A stretch of 64,000 nt of DNA from the NCBI GenBank assembly GCA_951394405.1, contig OX596340.1, positions 3,720,001 through 3,784,000 of the forward strand. Direction: 5' to 3'. Source of the DNA: Coprinellus micaceus (lineage: Eukaryota; Basidiomycota; Agaricomycetes; Agaricales; Psathyrellaceae). Of the stretch, positions 44,894 to 57,149 are shown one piece after another (position 1 is the stretch's first letter; each line of letters begins with the position of its first letter). The position numbers and the translations under genes are program-made. The notes beneath the pieces were generated by a model. That model was not told the DNA's origin. It searched no databases and was given only the letters and a program-made list of their open reading frames with translations.

Positions 44894-46383
44894 ATGTCGC
44901 CCATCCGCAACCCCCACGTTCTCTTCAACGAGGTCCCCACTGGTGCGTCCTCGATGGGCGGTCCGCCGTGAAGTAGCGACTAACGGATGTTCAGGCTACC
45001 CCGAGCCCGGAAAGACGACTGTCTACGATGATTCGAAGACTATCGATATCGAAACCGTGGATATCCCTGAGGGCGGCTTCCTCGTCAAGACACTCTGGGT
45101 CTCCATAGACCCGTACATGCGTGGCCGCATGTGCCAGCCAGAGGAGGAATCATACGTCGTGAGTACTCTCTTCGACTCAATCCCCGATTTTGACCGAGCG
45201 TCTGTGCGTAGCCTCCCTTCGTTATCGGACAACCTTTGAACAGCCACGGAGTCGGCGTCGTAGCCAGGTCGAAGAACACAGAGTTCAAAGAGGGTGTTCA
45301 CGTCTACGGTTTCTTCAGTCTGTACCCCCCATCTTCGTCTTCCTTCATTTCTCCTTCCTCACCTCCGTCGTGCGATGTCCATCTAGGCCACCAAGCATAC
45401 AGCGTCTACCCCAACAAGGCCGACCTCATCATTATTGAGCACAAGGAGGGCCTCCCATGGTCTTACTACGTTGGAGTAACCGGCATGCCCGGAAAGACTG
45501 CCTACCACGCATGGAAGGAGTTCTCGCGCGCCAAGGAGGTACATAGTTCTGCGCCCATCCCCGTACCATTAACTGACCCTTCTCCCTTCCTCTTCCCATC
45601 TACTTCCTCACCGTTGCCATCGACTTTCATACCCCGCCTCTCTATCCTTTCGCTCTCTCCCGCGCAGGGCGAGACCGCCTTCGTCACCGCAGGTGGAGGA
45701 CCCGTCGGCTCTTTTGTCATCCAGCTCGCGAAGCTTTCGGGGTGCCGGGTTATCGCTTCTGCGGGGTCCGCTGAGAAGGTCGAGTTCATGAAGCGTATCG
45801 GCGCGGACGTTGCGTTTAACTACAAGGAGGAGAACACGTTGGAGATCTTGAAGAGGGAAGGCGGAATTGATATGTGGGCCTATTCCTGTTCGCCGAACCG
45901 TGTAGTTCTGACTGTGCGACATAGCTTCTGGGATAACGTCGGTGGTGAGACCCTCGATGCAGCGTTGGACGCTGCCAAGGTCAACGGGAGATTCATCGTA
46001 CGTGTCTCCGACTTTAATCATACATCTCACCCCTTCCTTCATCCCCCTCCCCTCTCATCCCTTCTCGCCGTTCACATCCTGATTTAAACTCTCCCTAGGA
46101 ATGTGGCATGATCTCCGAGTACAACACCGACGGTGTCCCCCTCGAAAACGCCATGCATATCGTCAGCAAGTCCCTCTCCATCAACGGCTTCATCGTCTCG
46201 CGTCTCCAAGAGAAGTATGATGCGGCCTTCTACGCCGAGGTCCCAAAGCTCGTCGCTGATGGTAAGCTCAAGTACAAGGAGGAGGTGTTCGAGGGTCTCC
46301 AGAGCGTCGGAGACGCGATTCTCGCTGTCCAGAAGGGCACGAACAAGGCGAAGGCTGTTATTAGGGTCGCTGCGGACGCCTGA
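44894..46383 (+). CDS. NADP-dependent MDR reductase (leukotriene B4 12-hydroxydehydrogenase / alkenal reductase-like)
   Basis: Cytosolic zinc-independent medium-chain reductase that typically reduces the C=C bond of alpha,beta-unsaturated carbonyls with NADPH. Exons 44,894-44,942, 44,995-45,158, 45,212-45,317, 45,387-45,538, 45,668-45,873, 45,925-45,997 and 46,099-46,383 give 344 aa, the usual family length. Motifs in order: VPTGYPEPGKTT, LWVSIDPYMRGRM, PPFVIGQPLNSHGVG, GVTGMPGKTAYHA, the nucleotide-binding AGGGPVGSFVIQLAKLSGCR, WDNVGGETLDAAL, ECGMISEYN. The catalytic zinc ligands of classical alcohol dehydrogenases are absent, as in this subfamily. Intron 3 has an unusual GTCTGT donor (the left copy has GTGCGT). 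The exact substrate is unknown. Confidence 0.92.
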
Positions 46384-46439
46384 AGCTGGTGGTAGGGTAT
46401 CAAAAATGCGAATGTAAAGTATGGTATTTACGATTCCTA

Positions 46440-47165
46440 TTTAACCTCTTCAAACTCTCGCAGCGCCTCGACGAATTGGGCTCAGTGCCCATCGCCCCAT
46501 GTCAAGACTTCTTTCCACCGCTCGTTGTCCTCTCCCCAGATGTTTCGCTTGTACGCAAACATTGCTGTGATGACGAAGTCGGAGAAGACTGGTTTGTCTC
46601 CCATCACAAACATGCATTGTCCCTTTCCACTATTGTCGCCTTCTTCGTTTTACATCCCCTCTACGTCTGGATCCTTATCGAACCACCTCCCGACATCAGC
46701 CAATCCTTTCTTGACCTTCTCCCAACTCGCGCTCTTCCCCGCTTCATCGGCATCAATCTCATCGAATGTCCGGGGTGACCACACTCCATCGCGGGGCGAC
46801 GACCGTTGCCGTCCACGTGCGGAGGAATGCTGATTGGAGGACGGATGTACCCTTAGGGAAGGTGGGGGGAGCGAGCGTCGAGGTACCTTCCAGTGAGGCC
46901 CTTCAGAACCTGCGGTGATTCCGATACGTAGGTGCTGGTGCTGGGTCGTACACCGCAGGGAGGGTATAGGTCTTTCGGCCCTCTGGGTGTGCTGGGGATG
47001 GGGGTTGAACCTTGGATGGAGGAATCCCAAGGGATATGCAGGGCCGCTCGATGTGCGGGAGTTAGACCCATTGGGTATGGCAGGTGAGGTACAACCGGAC
47101 TTTCCAGGTGTTGGGAGACCAGGCCCGGGAGAGGGAGGAGGGGATATCGAAGAATGTGAGGATGT
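46440..47165 (-). pseudogene. Glutathione S-transferase pseudogene (GSTFuA-like), right arm
   Basis: From the N-terminus: FDIPSSLSRAWSPNTWKVR (about 47,160-47,095, the WSPNTWK signature of fungal class A GSTs), TQWV followed by a TAA where the family has Glu, LPHIERPCISLGIPPS, GRKTYTLPAVYDP, then a frame change into TYVSESPQ, and the C-terminal domain DADEAGKSASWEKVKKGLAD and MFVMGDKPVFSDFVITAMFA, ending with WKEVLTWGDGH and a stop. The in-frame stop and frameshift argue for a pseudogene, unless an intron removes them. It is convergent with the reductase (about 60 bp apart); a mirrored remnant lies at 19,480-19,890. Confidence 0.75.
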
Positions 47166-47169
47166 CAAG

Positions 47170-48060
47170 CGATCGGGACGACACAAGATCGAGGGGGCTC
47201 CGAGAGCTTTACTGTAAAACCCCTGACATCCATACGATCTGCGTTTGGCGTTCCGAGCGCACAGTGAATCCGCGCCAGTGTGTCCCTCTGTACGTCTTGG
47301 TACTGGAACGCTCCATGTGTGATGGTTTCGTCCCAGAGGCCCACCCAGAGATCTCGGCTAGTACCTCAACGATTAGGGCGAAGACGAAACTGGCTTTTAG
47401 GTTACGGCGAGTTTCCACACCCCACTGACCGGTCACCTAAAAGCACAGAGAAAGCACATGGCTTTGGGGCCGCTTGGATTCTGAAGTGAAACGACTTCTT
47501 CCCCAGTTTCGTTCGCGACGGCGGGAAGTTGACGTCGTCATCGTCGCGAGGCCTAGACTCGTGATCAAGGTTCGGAACGGCGTCGAGAAACACGGCCAGA
47601 AATGACTGGGTTGGAAGTTCCTGAAATTTCGGCTGGTCGCGATGTGCAATCTGCCATTTTTATATACCTGTATGTAAAAAATAGAGTTGCGATTAGTGGC
47701 CCATGAGGATTGCAGGAGGAAGAATTGAGCGGGGAACTCGTCATTTCGCCCACGCACCGACAAAGGCGCCCGCTTTGAATTGTGGGAACCGAAGGGGAAG
47801 CTGAAGGAAACGGCGTTCTCACAGCGGAATTATGATACCCATAACTTGGGACTCAATTCAAACCCTCCCTCACATATACCCCCCATGGACTAAACGCTGA
47901 CGGCAGCCTCGAGCATTCCCCCCTCCCTCAATATTGTACTGCGCCGCCCATCGATTGACGAGTACCGAGCCCTAGAGACTGCCAATAGTAGAAAGGGCCC
48001 GGATGGGAGCACAAGATGGCCTCAACGTTGAGTTGTAGTGCGTGTCTTATCCTTTCGTTG
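47170..48060. other. Conserved arm block without identified gene
   Basis: Mirrors 18,700-19,470. The minus-strand frame NPHGPLIATLFFTYRYIK resembles the left arm's NPHEPPIATLFFKYRYIK. No known domain, no splice pattern that I could establish. Confidence 0.4.
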
Positions 48061-48099
48061 TTCAGCCAATCTAGCTAACTCGTGCGGTCAGTACTGGAC

Positions 48100-49692
48100 C
48101 CCTGGTGCGCTTATCGACCTCTCTGGGCCTCTGGCAGCGTGTAACAGCCGTGTCCCCAGTTCATAGGGTCTCTGTTCTCGTACTTTCTATCTGGCTGCGC
48201 CTTCATACAAGCTGGTGCGTCTTGAGCCGATAGTTTCAGGTCTTTCTCCTTGACCCTTCCCACTAGTCTACTTTTTCCAAACAACCCGAGTCTCGAAACG
48301 TCACGCATACGTGATTACCCTCGGTACGCTCTTATCTGACTCTTTCCGTCGTCCAACGAGTCGGATTGGAGTCGGAGTGCTGATATTCGAGCTGCAGTAT
48401 CCGTCGTTTCCTTCGTCGAGCTTGCTAGCACTGTGGTATTGACCATGGGTGGTTACTATATCCTTTGCGTAGCCATCCCCAGAGGTGACCTCAGCTTCCA
48501 GACTCCGCCCGCTTCTCTGTCCATAGTGGCCTTCAATTGCTTTAGTATGTCTCTCGGAGCCGGTACCCCTTGTATTGGCTGACGGAAGGCGTGCTTCTAG
48601 TCACGGTCTGTGTACAGGGTCATTTTGCATTGTGAGTTACCCGTTCGATATAATGTCCATGAACCGAATAGCTCATGTTGACCCAGGCGTATCTGCCTGC
48701 TTTCGCAAGGGTCGTTTGCGGGGAAGCTTGTTGTTCTGCTCATTGCTGGGGTACGTTCATTTTGACTCCCAAAAATCCCAAGGTCAGAAGCCTGATTTCT
48801 GCCACCCTCTCTAGCTGGCGCTTGTGGAGATGGGCAGTGGCATCGCATTGATATACCTAGTACGTCTTCGCAAGCTCTACGATTCATCATATCACTGAAG
48901 CCTATTTGCCAGGCTGGTTCCGCACATGGGGAGCTGGGACGCTTTAGCCATGACATTTATCAACGGCGCGTCTTGCTCATATGGTTCATTGGTACAATTC
49001 TCGCGGATGTCGCAATCACTTTTACCCTGGTCTCCATCGTGAGTTCCAAGTCAATCGGTGCTCGTACACGGCTAACTGACCTTCAAGTATCTGAAATTCA
49101 GAAAGAACACTGAGCGCCGTCAGTCTAAAGGCTGGCTCAACAGCCTCATTCTACACACCCTTGAAAACGGTGCAGTCACCTCAGTTGGTGCCATCCTTCA
49201 TTTCGCCTTCTACATGGCGATGCCTAATACCTTGCTTCACCTAGGACTGTAAGTCGTCTCCTCAGCCTTTCAGGGTCTCAGAAACTCACTCCCTGAATGC
49301 ACTGTTAGGGCGTACGTCAACTATCGATTGTGAGTTTATGGCCTTGGAACTCGTTCGTCACCAGTCCACTGAAGGTTTTTAGATATGCGAACGTGCTATT
49401 CGCATCCATTAACGCAAACCGACGTTTCCAACGAGAGGCTCTGGACCAGAGCGGTACTAGCTTCACCCTCTCTAACATTTCTGAGCTGTCATCTGGCGAG
49501 GGTGAATCGGCGGTTGTGACGACGCCGAACAGCGTCACGACTTCTGTGCACCGACACAGTCTCTCGGGTTCCTTTCAGCGATCAGCACTGATAGGGACTC
49601 GAACGGAGGGTTTTGCGTTCACCGTCATCGAATCCTCCGCGATGTCCGAGCCTAGGAGTGGGCCCTCCGAGGGGCATCACCCTAACGCTTGA
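48100..49692 (+). CDS. DUF6534-type membrane protein, right-arm copy
   Basis: Multi-exon gene; the C-terminal half is clear. GELGRFSHDIYQRRVLLIWF then IGTILADVAITFTLVSI (about 48,928-49,038); YLKFRKNTERRQSKGWLNSL then ILHTLENGAVTSVGAILHFA and FYMAMPNTLLHLGL (about 49,087-49,250); a mini-exon AYVNYRL (about 49,309-49,330); then from 49,383 YANVLFASINANRRFQRE and a Ser/Thr-rich cytoplasmic-type tail to the stop at 49,690-49,692. Introns deduced here use GTGAGT, GTAAGT and GTGAGT donors. N-terminal helices lie upstream (ELASTVVLTMGGYYILCVAI near 48,420-48,480), but the start was not fixed. DUF6534 proteins are multi-pass membrane proteins of Agaricomycetes with no agreed role. Confidence 0.55.
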
Positions 49693-49699
49693 CAGCTAA

Positions 49700-51440
49700 C
49701 ATCAAGTCTCATCGTTTGTATATCTAGACCCTCCACATCTCGTACGTGCAAAGTGCTATTAAGTGTTTGACCCCCCTATGTATATTAGCAACTCATTAAC
49801 ACAGTCGCCCGTCCCTCATCTCCCAGGAAGCGCGATTCCCTCTGCACGACGCTTTAAGGCATCTTCACCTCACTATGTGACCCTCTGAGTTGAATGAACC
49901 AGAAACGGACCTTCCAGAAGTGAACGCAATTGAAGCCCCCAACCTAATCTTATCTCACAGCCACGGCCTACAGCGGACGGGCGCTAATCAGGCCAATCCT
50001 GAGGTTTGAGACCTGTCAACGCGGTGACCGGTCCAATGACCAGTTGGGGAAACCTCACCAAAAACCTTGCAATAATTGGGGAGTGCTTGTGCAGTGTGGC
50101 CGTCACGGAGGACATCGTTGCGGCGGGATGCTGTGAGGTAATGGTGTGTCTCTATCTCGGCGAGAAGCTTGTGCGCAGTTCACACAGCCCGAGTTGTGTC
50201 GCTTCCGTGAGAAACGCATCCGTATATCACTGACTATCAGCAGGGTTAACTTAACCACTTCATATGTGCCGAGCTCCACATGCGCCGAAAGTCTGGAGTT
50301 GACTCGAGCACCGCCGAGGTGTTTGATACAGCATCGACTTTGTAGGCCTGCCCGCAGTCCGGATCAATAGGCGTTGGTGCCATTTACGTTCTTCTCAGGG
50401 CGAGAAACTAACATTGAGTCACTGTATCGGCCCACCACAATCACTCCCCACCGCTATGCGTCCATCGGTGATGGCAAGCTTCTATGCAGTCGAGTTATAG
50501 GTGAGCGGGTGTGGGCCATGCACTCTGGGCGGTATCTCGTCTCCAAGTTCAGGGAGGAGACGTGTCGCGGGGAATTCATATCAAAAATGGATAAGCCTTT
50601 CATCAAGATACCCCACACCGAGACGCCCATACTCCCTGGATTCGACCGTTGCCAGTGATGGGAACATGGCAATCGGTCAGACGCCGAATGCCTCCCCTCG
50701 GTAGTACATGAAGTAAAGTAAGGCCTGATCACTGCGCAAGTAGGGGAGCCGATGATCCTATCCCTGGTTAGACGGAAATGGGGATCAAAATGGTAATGTC
50801 CATGTTTGGGGCGCTTCTCAGTGTGTCGCGTACCTAGTAAGAGGTCGAGGAAGGGGTGTCGGCCGTTCTCGAGGTGGAGGGCTCAACGGCAGCGAGACAT
50901 AGGGGACTTGAGCGAGGCAGTACTTATGCTTGGAATTGTCGAAGAGGAGCTCAGCACTACCAATATCTCATCTGACCTCATTCGCACCAGCATACGCCTT
51001 TTCTATTATATTTTCGCCCCTCGCCTAACCGCCATGCTCGTCAGCAACTGATTTATCAAATTATCAAGTTTCGCCTCGATCTTAACTTGCGTCGCTCTCA
51101 CTACTGCCTTTCCATCCTATGGATCACTTGCTGGGCTCTCCGACAGAAAACTCGCCTCCGTGGTTCTAGAACATATATCAGCGAGGTCCACTGGTGACGC
51201 TCTCATTTAAAGGCGTGTTTATATGATGGGCATGTTTACGGTGGGAACGCCACAGGCGTGCTCTCGAGGGGATGCATGGGCGGACGAGGTAGGTCAAATG
51301 ATCTCAGGAAGTTGATAAAGTCTTGACTCTTCTGCATAGGATCGCACGACTGCCGAGCTAACTGCGCGAACGCAGTCCTCCTGAAAGGGTATCTATGTAT
51401 TCAGAATTGCATATATCCTTGAGGAATATATCAGACCGTC
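49700..51440. other. Conserved arm block, no identified gene
   Basis: 49,750-50,700 matches 16,800-15,880 reversed (for example GAGAAGCTTGTGCGCAGTTC near 50,162). 50,710-51,440 shows no feature I recognise. Open frames up to 94 codons are present without family signals. Confidence 0.4.
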
Positions 51441-51450
51441 GAGTTCCGGA

Positions 51451-51972
51451 CTACCCGGAAATGGCGATGAGTCCACCGGCCTCGGAGCGTTGTACTATTA
51501 TCTCTCGAATGGGAAATCGGGCAAATATCGTAAGCCTCGAGACTTTCTCTCGCATTTCCGGTTGTGCACCCATTATTCGCCGTAGAGCTTGACAGGTAAA
51601 GCCACCCCTTTTACTCATGATACCTGTACTCGCAGGATTGGGGCGTAGAGTGCCAACGACAAAGGCAAGAGTGATATACATCGCCACTATGCAGTGGTTC
51701 ACACTGCGCAAATTTCCCACATTTAATATCAGCCATGATGGCGGGAGTGACAGAGATGCTGCGGAGACCAACGCGGCTGTAGGGTGTTTTGGCATCCCAC
51801 TTGCTGTAGCGCTGGGTGCTAATCCATAGACCTCGAAGCCCGCGGTAAGTAGCCCCACAATGACGCCGCATGCCCCCACGACATATGTGGAGAATCTGAT
51901 AGGTCGACCGACGTTGGTTGCTAACTGCGGTAAGTCATCGCTTCGAATCTGGCCCGGCATGTTGTAACTCAA
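51451..51972 (-). pseudogene. Hydrophobic open frame, possible membrane-protein remnant
   Basis: A 173-codon frame with two or three hydrophobic stretches (VVGACGVIVGLLTAGFEVYG, LVSAASLSLPPSWLILNVG, HCIVAMYITLAFVVGTL). The mirrored left copy (15,060-15,460) has the same frame interrupted by stops. No family assigned; it could be a remnant of a larger gene. Confidence 0.35.
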
Positions 51973-52161
51973 GATGTCGAGTATTGCCGTAATGAGATCG
52001 GGGGCAAGGGGATGACGGAAAAACGGCTGTAGCTTGGAGGATCAAGACAGCCCGTGAGGGTTCCGATGATACATACTCGACCCTCACTTCGGTAGGAACC
52101 GTCAGTAAGTCCGGACTACGCACAGCAGTGCTTGGTATTCGGCAGTACCCAGGAAGAAGAC

Positions 52162-52168
52162 ATATAAA
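52162..52168 (+). promoter_or_regulatory. TATA box of right UPO
   Basis: ACATATAAAAG about 100 bases before the start codon, conserved with the left copy. Confidence 0.6.
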
Positions 52169-52264
52169 AGCTTCTCAGAAGCTGTTCGACGATCGACATA
52201 CCCTTCCTTTACTCAACTAATAGCCGCCCAACCTCGCTCGCACTTAATATCGTTTCGATTAGTG

Positions 52265-53799
52265 ATGCTTCTCAACAATTCTTTCCTCTCGATTTTCGCA
52301 CTCGTCTCTGCGCTTAGCCAGCTCTCGACAATTCTCGCGTTCCCATCGTACGGCTCTCTCGCAGGGCTATCAGAGAGGGAAATCGACCATTTGGTTGCGC
52401 GACTTCCTCAAGTCCTCCCCCCAAACCCACCTGGACCCCTCACGTTTAATGGAACGAAGCTAGTCAACGATAGTGCCCATCCCTGGCAGCCTCTTCGCAA
52501 GGGTGACATTCGCGGACCATGCCCCGGCCTTAACACGCTTGCGTCCCACGGGGTGAGTCTTCGTTTCTTTTTCATCGAGATGTCCTCGTTCCCGCAGTGT
52601 ATGACCTTCGCGTGATTTAACGCGTTCGAACTATAACATTGTCTCGCGTCGGCAGACCACGCATCCTAGCGGTGCCGCCACAGCGAACGTTTCCCTTCGA
52701 CGTCATAGTGGGCAGTTTATAGCTCTGCCTCGACTTCGCGAGTACTGCGGACGACTCTCGATGATCCTCAATTCGCGGGCTATCGCCTCACGTTTTGGTT
52801 TACGGGTTTACGGGCTCACGGGCCCCGTTTCATACTGATTAACCGATACTAATCTACCCTCCTCCGCCAGTACCTTCCCCGCGATGGAGTCGCTACTCCC
52901 GCACAAATCGTCCAAGCCGTCCAGGAAGGCTTCAACATGGACAGCGGGACCGCGCGATTCGTCACATACGCCGCCCACCTTGTCGATGGCAACCTCGTAA
53001 CCGACCTCCTTAGCATCGGAGGAAAGACCAGGAAGACTGGCGAGGATACTGGACCCCCAGCTATTATCGGCGGGCTGAACACTCACGCTGTGTTCGAGGG
53101 AGACGCGAGTATGACCCGCGGTGACGATTTCTTCGGAGATAATCACAGCTTCAATCAGACGCTGTTCGATCAGGTGAGCTGTGTTTGCCTTTATTTCGGG
53201 AGGATATATCGGCTGACCATAACACGATCGCCGTCGTTCAGTTCGTCGACTACAGCAACAGGTTCGGAGGAGGGTTCTACAACCTCACCGTCGCAGCCGA
53301 GCTCCGTCACCGCCGCATCGAAGAGTCCATCGCGACGAACCCCAAGTTCGACTTCACCTCCCCTCGCTTCTTCACCGCCTACGCTGAGTCGACCTTCCCC
53401 TACACCTTCTTCGTCGATGGGAGAATCACCGACCGCGCTACCGCCGGACTCGATATGACCAACGCGACCCTGTTCTTCCGGGACTCCAAGTTCCCCACGG
53501 ATTTCTTCAGGCCCCCTGCACCCACTGGCCCCGCTGGTATCCAGCAGATCTTCCAGGCGTACCCGATTGCTGCGGGACGTAACGTCGATGGGGTCAACAC
53601 ATACACCCCTGATCCCACCAGCGCGGATTTCAGCAACTTCTGCTTGCTGTATACGAACTTCGTGAACCAGACGGTGAAGGGTCTGTACCCGAATCCCAAG
53701 GGAGTCCTGAGGCGCAACCTCATTCTCAACCTCGGGTTCTTCTTCGACGGGATCGACGGTGCTGGGTGCACGGAGCTGTTCCCATACGGTCAATTGTAA
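52265..53799 (+). CDS. UPO: Unspecific peroxygenase (heme-thiolate), right-arm copy
   Basis: Same enzyme type as 13,186-14,708. Exons 52,265-52,552, 52,871-53,173 and 53,242-53,799 give 382 aa; exon lengths (288, 303, 558) equal those of the left copy, intron 1 is 318 instead of 306 bp and intron 2 is 68 bp in both. Signal peptide FLSIFALVSALSQLSTILA. Heme cysteine in GPCPGLN, EGD in VFEGDASM, Arg/Glu pair in RFGGGFYNLTVAAELRHRR, final GAGCTELFPYGQL. The long first intron sits between SHG and YLPRDG. Several N-x-S/T sites (NGT, NHS, NQT, NLT, NAT) suggest glycosylation. Changes from the left copy are scattered and mostly conservative. Confidence 0.93.
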
Positions 53800-54059
53800 C
53801 GAGGCGGACGTGAACCTCACGAGGTGGGTTGCTTATGGCTCGGGAGAGGGCGGTAGTCGCTGTTAGTCGCTCTTTTCAGCTCGTTCGCTGGGACTTGATA
53901 TTTATTTATTGCCTGTTTTGCGTTTAATACCTTGGATAATAAAGTCATTCCCTACGTACCTGTTGGACCCTATTCTCATTCAAGTCGGTGGAGATTTTCA
54001 TAACATGTATGGTATGGAGCAAGTCTGTTGACTTGATCTACACTGGCGGTCGCTCTCCT

Positions 54060-55450
54060 TGAGGATGTGAGCGACGTATGCGAACAGTCCCGGCGGGGAA
54101 TGAAATCCTGCGGTTCCAAGGGATTGGGGATCGCGCAGGTCTTCGCTCGCAGGGTAAGAGACGAGAGATCAGGGTCGAAGACTCGAAGGATGCGTTCTTT
54201 CGCTTCCCGTGGTCAAGTCGACTCGGGGTATTTGGGGAACGGGGCCCGGAACGGTTGGGAATTGGAATCCGGGAGTCCCAAGGCCTGACTAGGAGAGGCA
54301 CCAAGCCTTCGTTGGTCGACAGGCTGGTGTGACTACGCAGAGTCCAGGTACAAGCGCTTCGAATACACACGCCAAAGTCATGAGGCGTTCGTCAACTGAA
54401 ATCAAGCAAAGGAACTGATCTTCGCATCCATCGCCCGGGACGTTTACAGATAGAGACGTTCGCGAGGAGACTCCAAGCTTATGCACTGTTCACCAGCGAT
54501 AGAGATCTGATTGGCGGGGACGGACATTGGAGTCGAGGCACATGGCCTTCGTCATTCGCAAGACGGGGCGTCATGATGTAGTGCAGCGTTCGGAGTGCAT
54601 ACCGCGGTCGCGAGATGTTCGAGGGGAAGTTGTGATCCGATGTCGAGGAAATGAATCGAGCTTTGGTTACAGTGCTCACCACTCTACACCGAGCTTCGGC
54701 CATCATTGTCCCGGTGGGCATGTCCAAAAGACCCATCCACAATGAGGTCTGCTAGAAGTCGAGAGTGGTGAATCGCAGAGGAAGCGCCAGGTGACACTCT
54801 GGTATTGGGCGAGCCGAAGAAGGTCAAAACACCATCGTGTAAATCTACATTCTGCGGCCGCAGAAAGGGCCTTCAGGGAACACGAGCAGATCAGCGAGAG
54901 ACTTGTTGGGTTATCCGAGCCCCAGCCGAGTGGCAAATACGAAGATTTCTAGAATAGGGGTCTAAAAAGCGAAGACTTAGTTGGGTTAGGGATAGCTACG
55001 ACCGCTACTAGCGATGACTCAGGATACGATGGTGGGGGAGGAGGGACAAGACGGCTGAGCATCGGGACCAGCGCGTCACGGCGCCGTCGGGAGATGCCGG
55101 AAGGCTGAGATAAGATAAGATAATGCACAGATCCGATGACGTGTTCAGGGCCTGGATAGGGGCGCCGCATCCCTCTTCTCAAACACCCACCACCGTGCTC
55201 ACTGACTAGACGCAGTCCGACAGGAGCACTATACCTCCTCATCCTCTCTTCTTCGAACCATGGATACAAACTTGAACTCTGGGGCGTGTAAGGTTTGATC
55301 ACCCAAGATGGACGGACAGGGGAACTGAGGCGTTCGTGGAGGCAGGGTAGTGCAGTGGAGATGTCGGGGTGGTTATCGCCAAGGCCCGTTCGATTCGGTG
55401 AGAATCGACAGGCCTTCACCGCGGGAGTGGTGCGTTCTCTTTCTTTCCTT
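54060..55450. repeat. GATA-block C, upstream of MPDU1 copy C
   Basis: Mirror of 10,250-12,750. The minus-strand frame VNVPGDGCEDQFLCLISVDERL (54,440-54,370) resembles the left arm's VNVPGDGTEAHFLCSMSVDARL (12,620). Contains the triple GATA motif at 55,107-55,123. Confidence 0.6.
55107..55123 (+). promoter_or_regulatory. Triple GATA motif, block C
   Basis: GAGATAAGATAAGATAA, followed by a GATGACGTGTTC box also found at 59,597 and, inverted, at 1,400 and 10,490. Confidence 0.4.
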
Positions 55451-55689
55451 ACCTCACATGTCGACTGATTTCGCCTTCGTTTCAATCGATCTCCTCCATC
55501 CTCCGACACCAATCACTCTTTCTGCCAGTCTTCATATTGCGCCTCTGGCCCTAGCTGTCCCCTTGCCACCTCTCAAGGTCAAGACTGTCAAAGAATCCTC
55601 GTCTTAGCGCCGACTTCCACCTGGCTAGGTCTCTTCGTTGCTCCCCTTGGGATACCACAGCTCGCTCGGTCGTCGTTTTCCCCGTCCTC

Positions 55690-57135
55690 CTGTCGGACTC
55701 CACCTCTCTCCAATACGTACTGCTCAAGGATCTCGGAGTCGCTATCATGCTGGAGGGAGTGTGATGAAGGTTCTGCGTATTCTCATGTGTACGTCCTCGT
55801 TCCTCTTTCTTCCTGTCCCTCCGCTCCATGCTCCTTTTTCCACCATCTCTTACCTTTCTTTCCCTACCCCAGTTCTCCGCCGACACTGAGCCCCCAGTTC
55901 CAAACACCTTCACCGCCCACATCGTCCCGGGCCCGGACCTCCTCGAAGCTCTCTCCTACAGAGCCCCGCTCACCTTCCCCCTCTGGAATTATTTCCTGTT
56001 CTCGACTTACGAGTCAAGTTCCGTCCCTCTCTACGCTGAACCTCTACGCACCTGTCCGTAGGTGCTAGGGACGGTAGCGACGACTGCCGCGGCTATCGAG
56101 GTACAACATGTGCGTTTGGACAAGCTACGATTCTTTCGACTCGAGACAGGCCTCCTGTCGCCGTTCTTGAAACAGCCTCAAATTGGCCTGAACTTCGGCT
56201 CCCAGTTTATCCCCCACATTTCGGCCTTCATAGGTGAGTATCCTTCGCTCGGTTTATCTCTTCCTCCCCGTCTATCTGGTTCACTCTTCATTCCCTTCCT
56301 TCTCCAACCCGCAGCTTCGACCCTCTTTCGTTTTCCTTCGCCTTTTACCGTTTTTCTCTTTGAATTGCGTCCCCGTCCTCTTCTCTTTCCTCAAATTTAC
56401 TCGCCTTTCTTCGTCCTTTCCGTATTCGAATTCCCTTCGTCCGCCAGGCCTCGTCGAGGTGAATCTTCTTGGGGGGTGGTTAGGGGCACAGAGAGGCCTT
56501 TAGCGAGCGAGTAGGCCCTGTTCGGAGACAGGGGCTCTCTCTGGAGCTCTATTTCTCGCATTCTCGTTTCCGCCTCCGTTTGATGGTCATATTACTTCGA
56601 TTATCCGTCGTTCCTTCTTTGTCCATGCATGAGACCGCCTTGCGCGAGCGTTCGCTTCGTCCTCCCGTCATCCGAGATCTTTCATCCATCGTACGTCGTG
56701 CTCCCCTTCGATTTCATTTTATTCGACTGACATTTCGTGTTTCACATTTCGTGGTCGTCATTCTTCCGTCTATTCGTTCGTGTTCGGTCTTACCCCCTCG
56801 CCTACTTCGCCTTCTCTTCGTTTCACTTCTCTCATTTCATTTCACCCTCTTATTTCAACGTTTCTATTCCGATATTCCTCCCCCCTACGCCGACGTTTCC
56901 GCTAAAGCTCGGGTAACTGACAAGTGGGGTGTCTAACCTCCTCTCGTCAACTCTTCCCTTCGAGTGCGACGGCGGCTTCAACTTCAACGCAGACTTCGTA
57001 TGGCGCGCACTCGCACCGCACACTCCTCTCTCCCCAGAGGAAACGAGCGCATATGGGGTGTGGGTACCCCTCCGCCGAGAGCGTGGACGCCGAGTGGAGG
57101 ACGTGGATGCTCACTTGTGCGGTTGGTGAGGTGAG
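55690..57135 (+). pseudogene. MPDU1-like pseudogene, copy C
   Basis: Exon-2-like sequence at about 55,715-55,790 (LLKDLGVAIM, then a stop, then MKVLRILM in place of MKVPQILL). Exon-3-like at 55,880-56,235 (LEALSYRAPLTFPLWNYFLF, VLGTVATTAAAIEVQHVRLD, KQPQIGLNFGSQ). A long pyrimidine-rich intron of about 700 bp follows, and only the end of the C-terminal tail remains near 57,050-57,130. Stops and the missing front of exon 4 rule out function as MPDU1. Confidence 0.75.
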
Positions 57136-57149
57136 CACGGTTCGTTAAA

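Noticed and set aside
44894..46383. Classical zinc alcohol dehydrogenase
   Set aside because: The catalytic and structural zinc cysteines are missing; the motif order and length fit the zinc-independent MDR alkenal reductase group.
48100..49692. STE3-type pheromone receptor next to the pheromone-like gene
   Set aside because: The multi-pass proteins in both arms have DUF6534 signatures (ADV..T.TL, NGAVTS, YANVLFASINANRRF) and not those of STE3 receptors.
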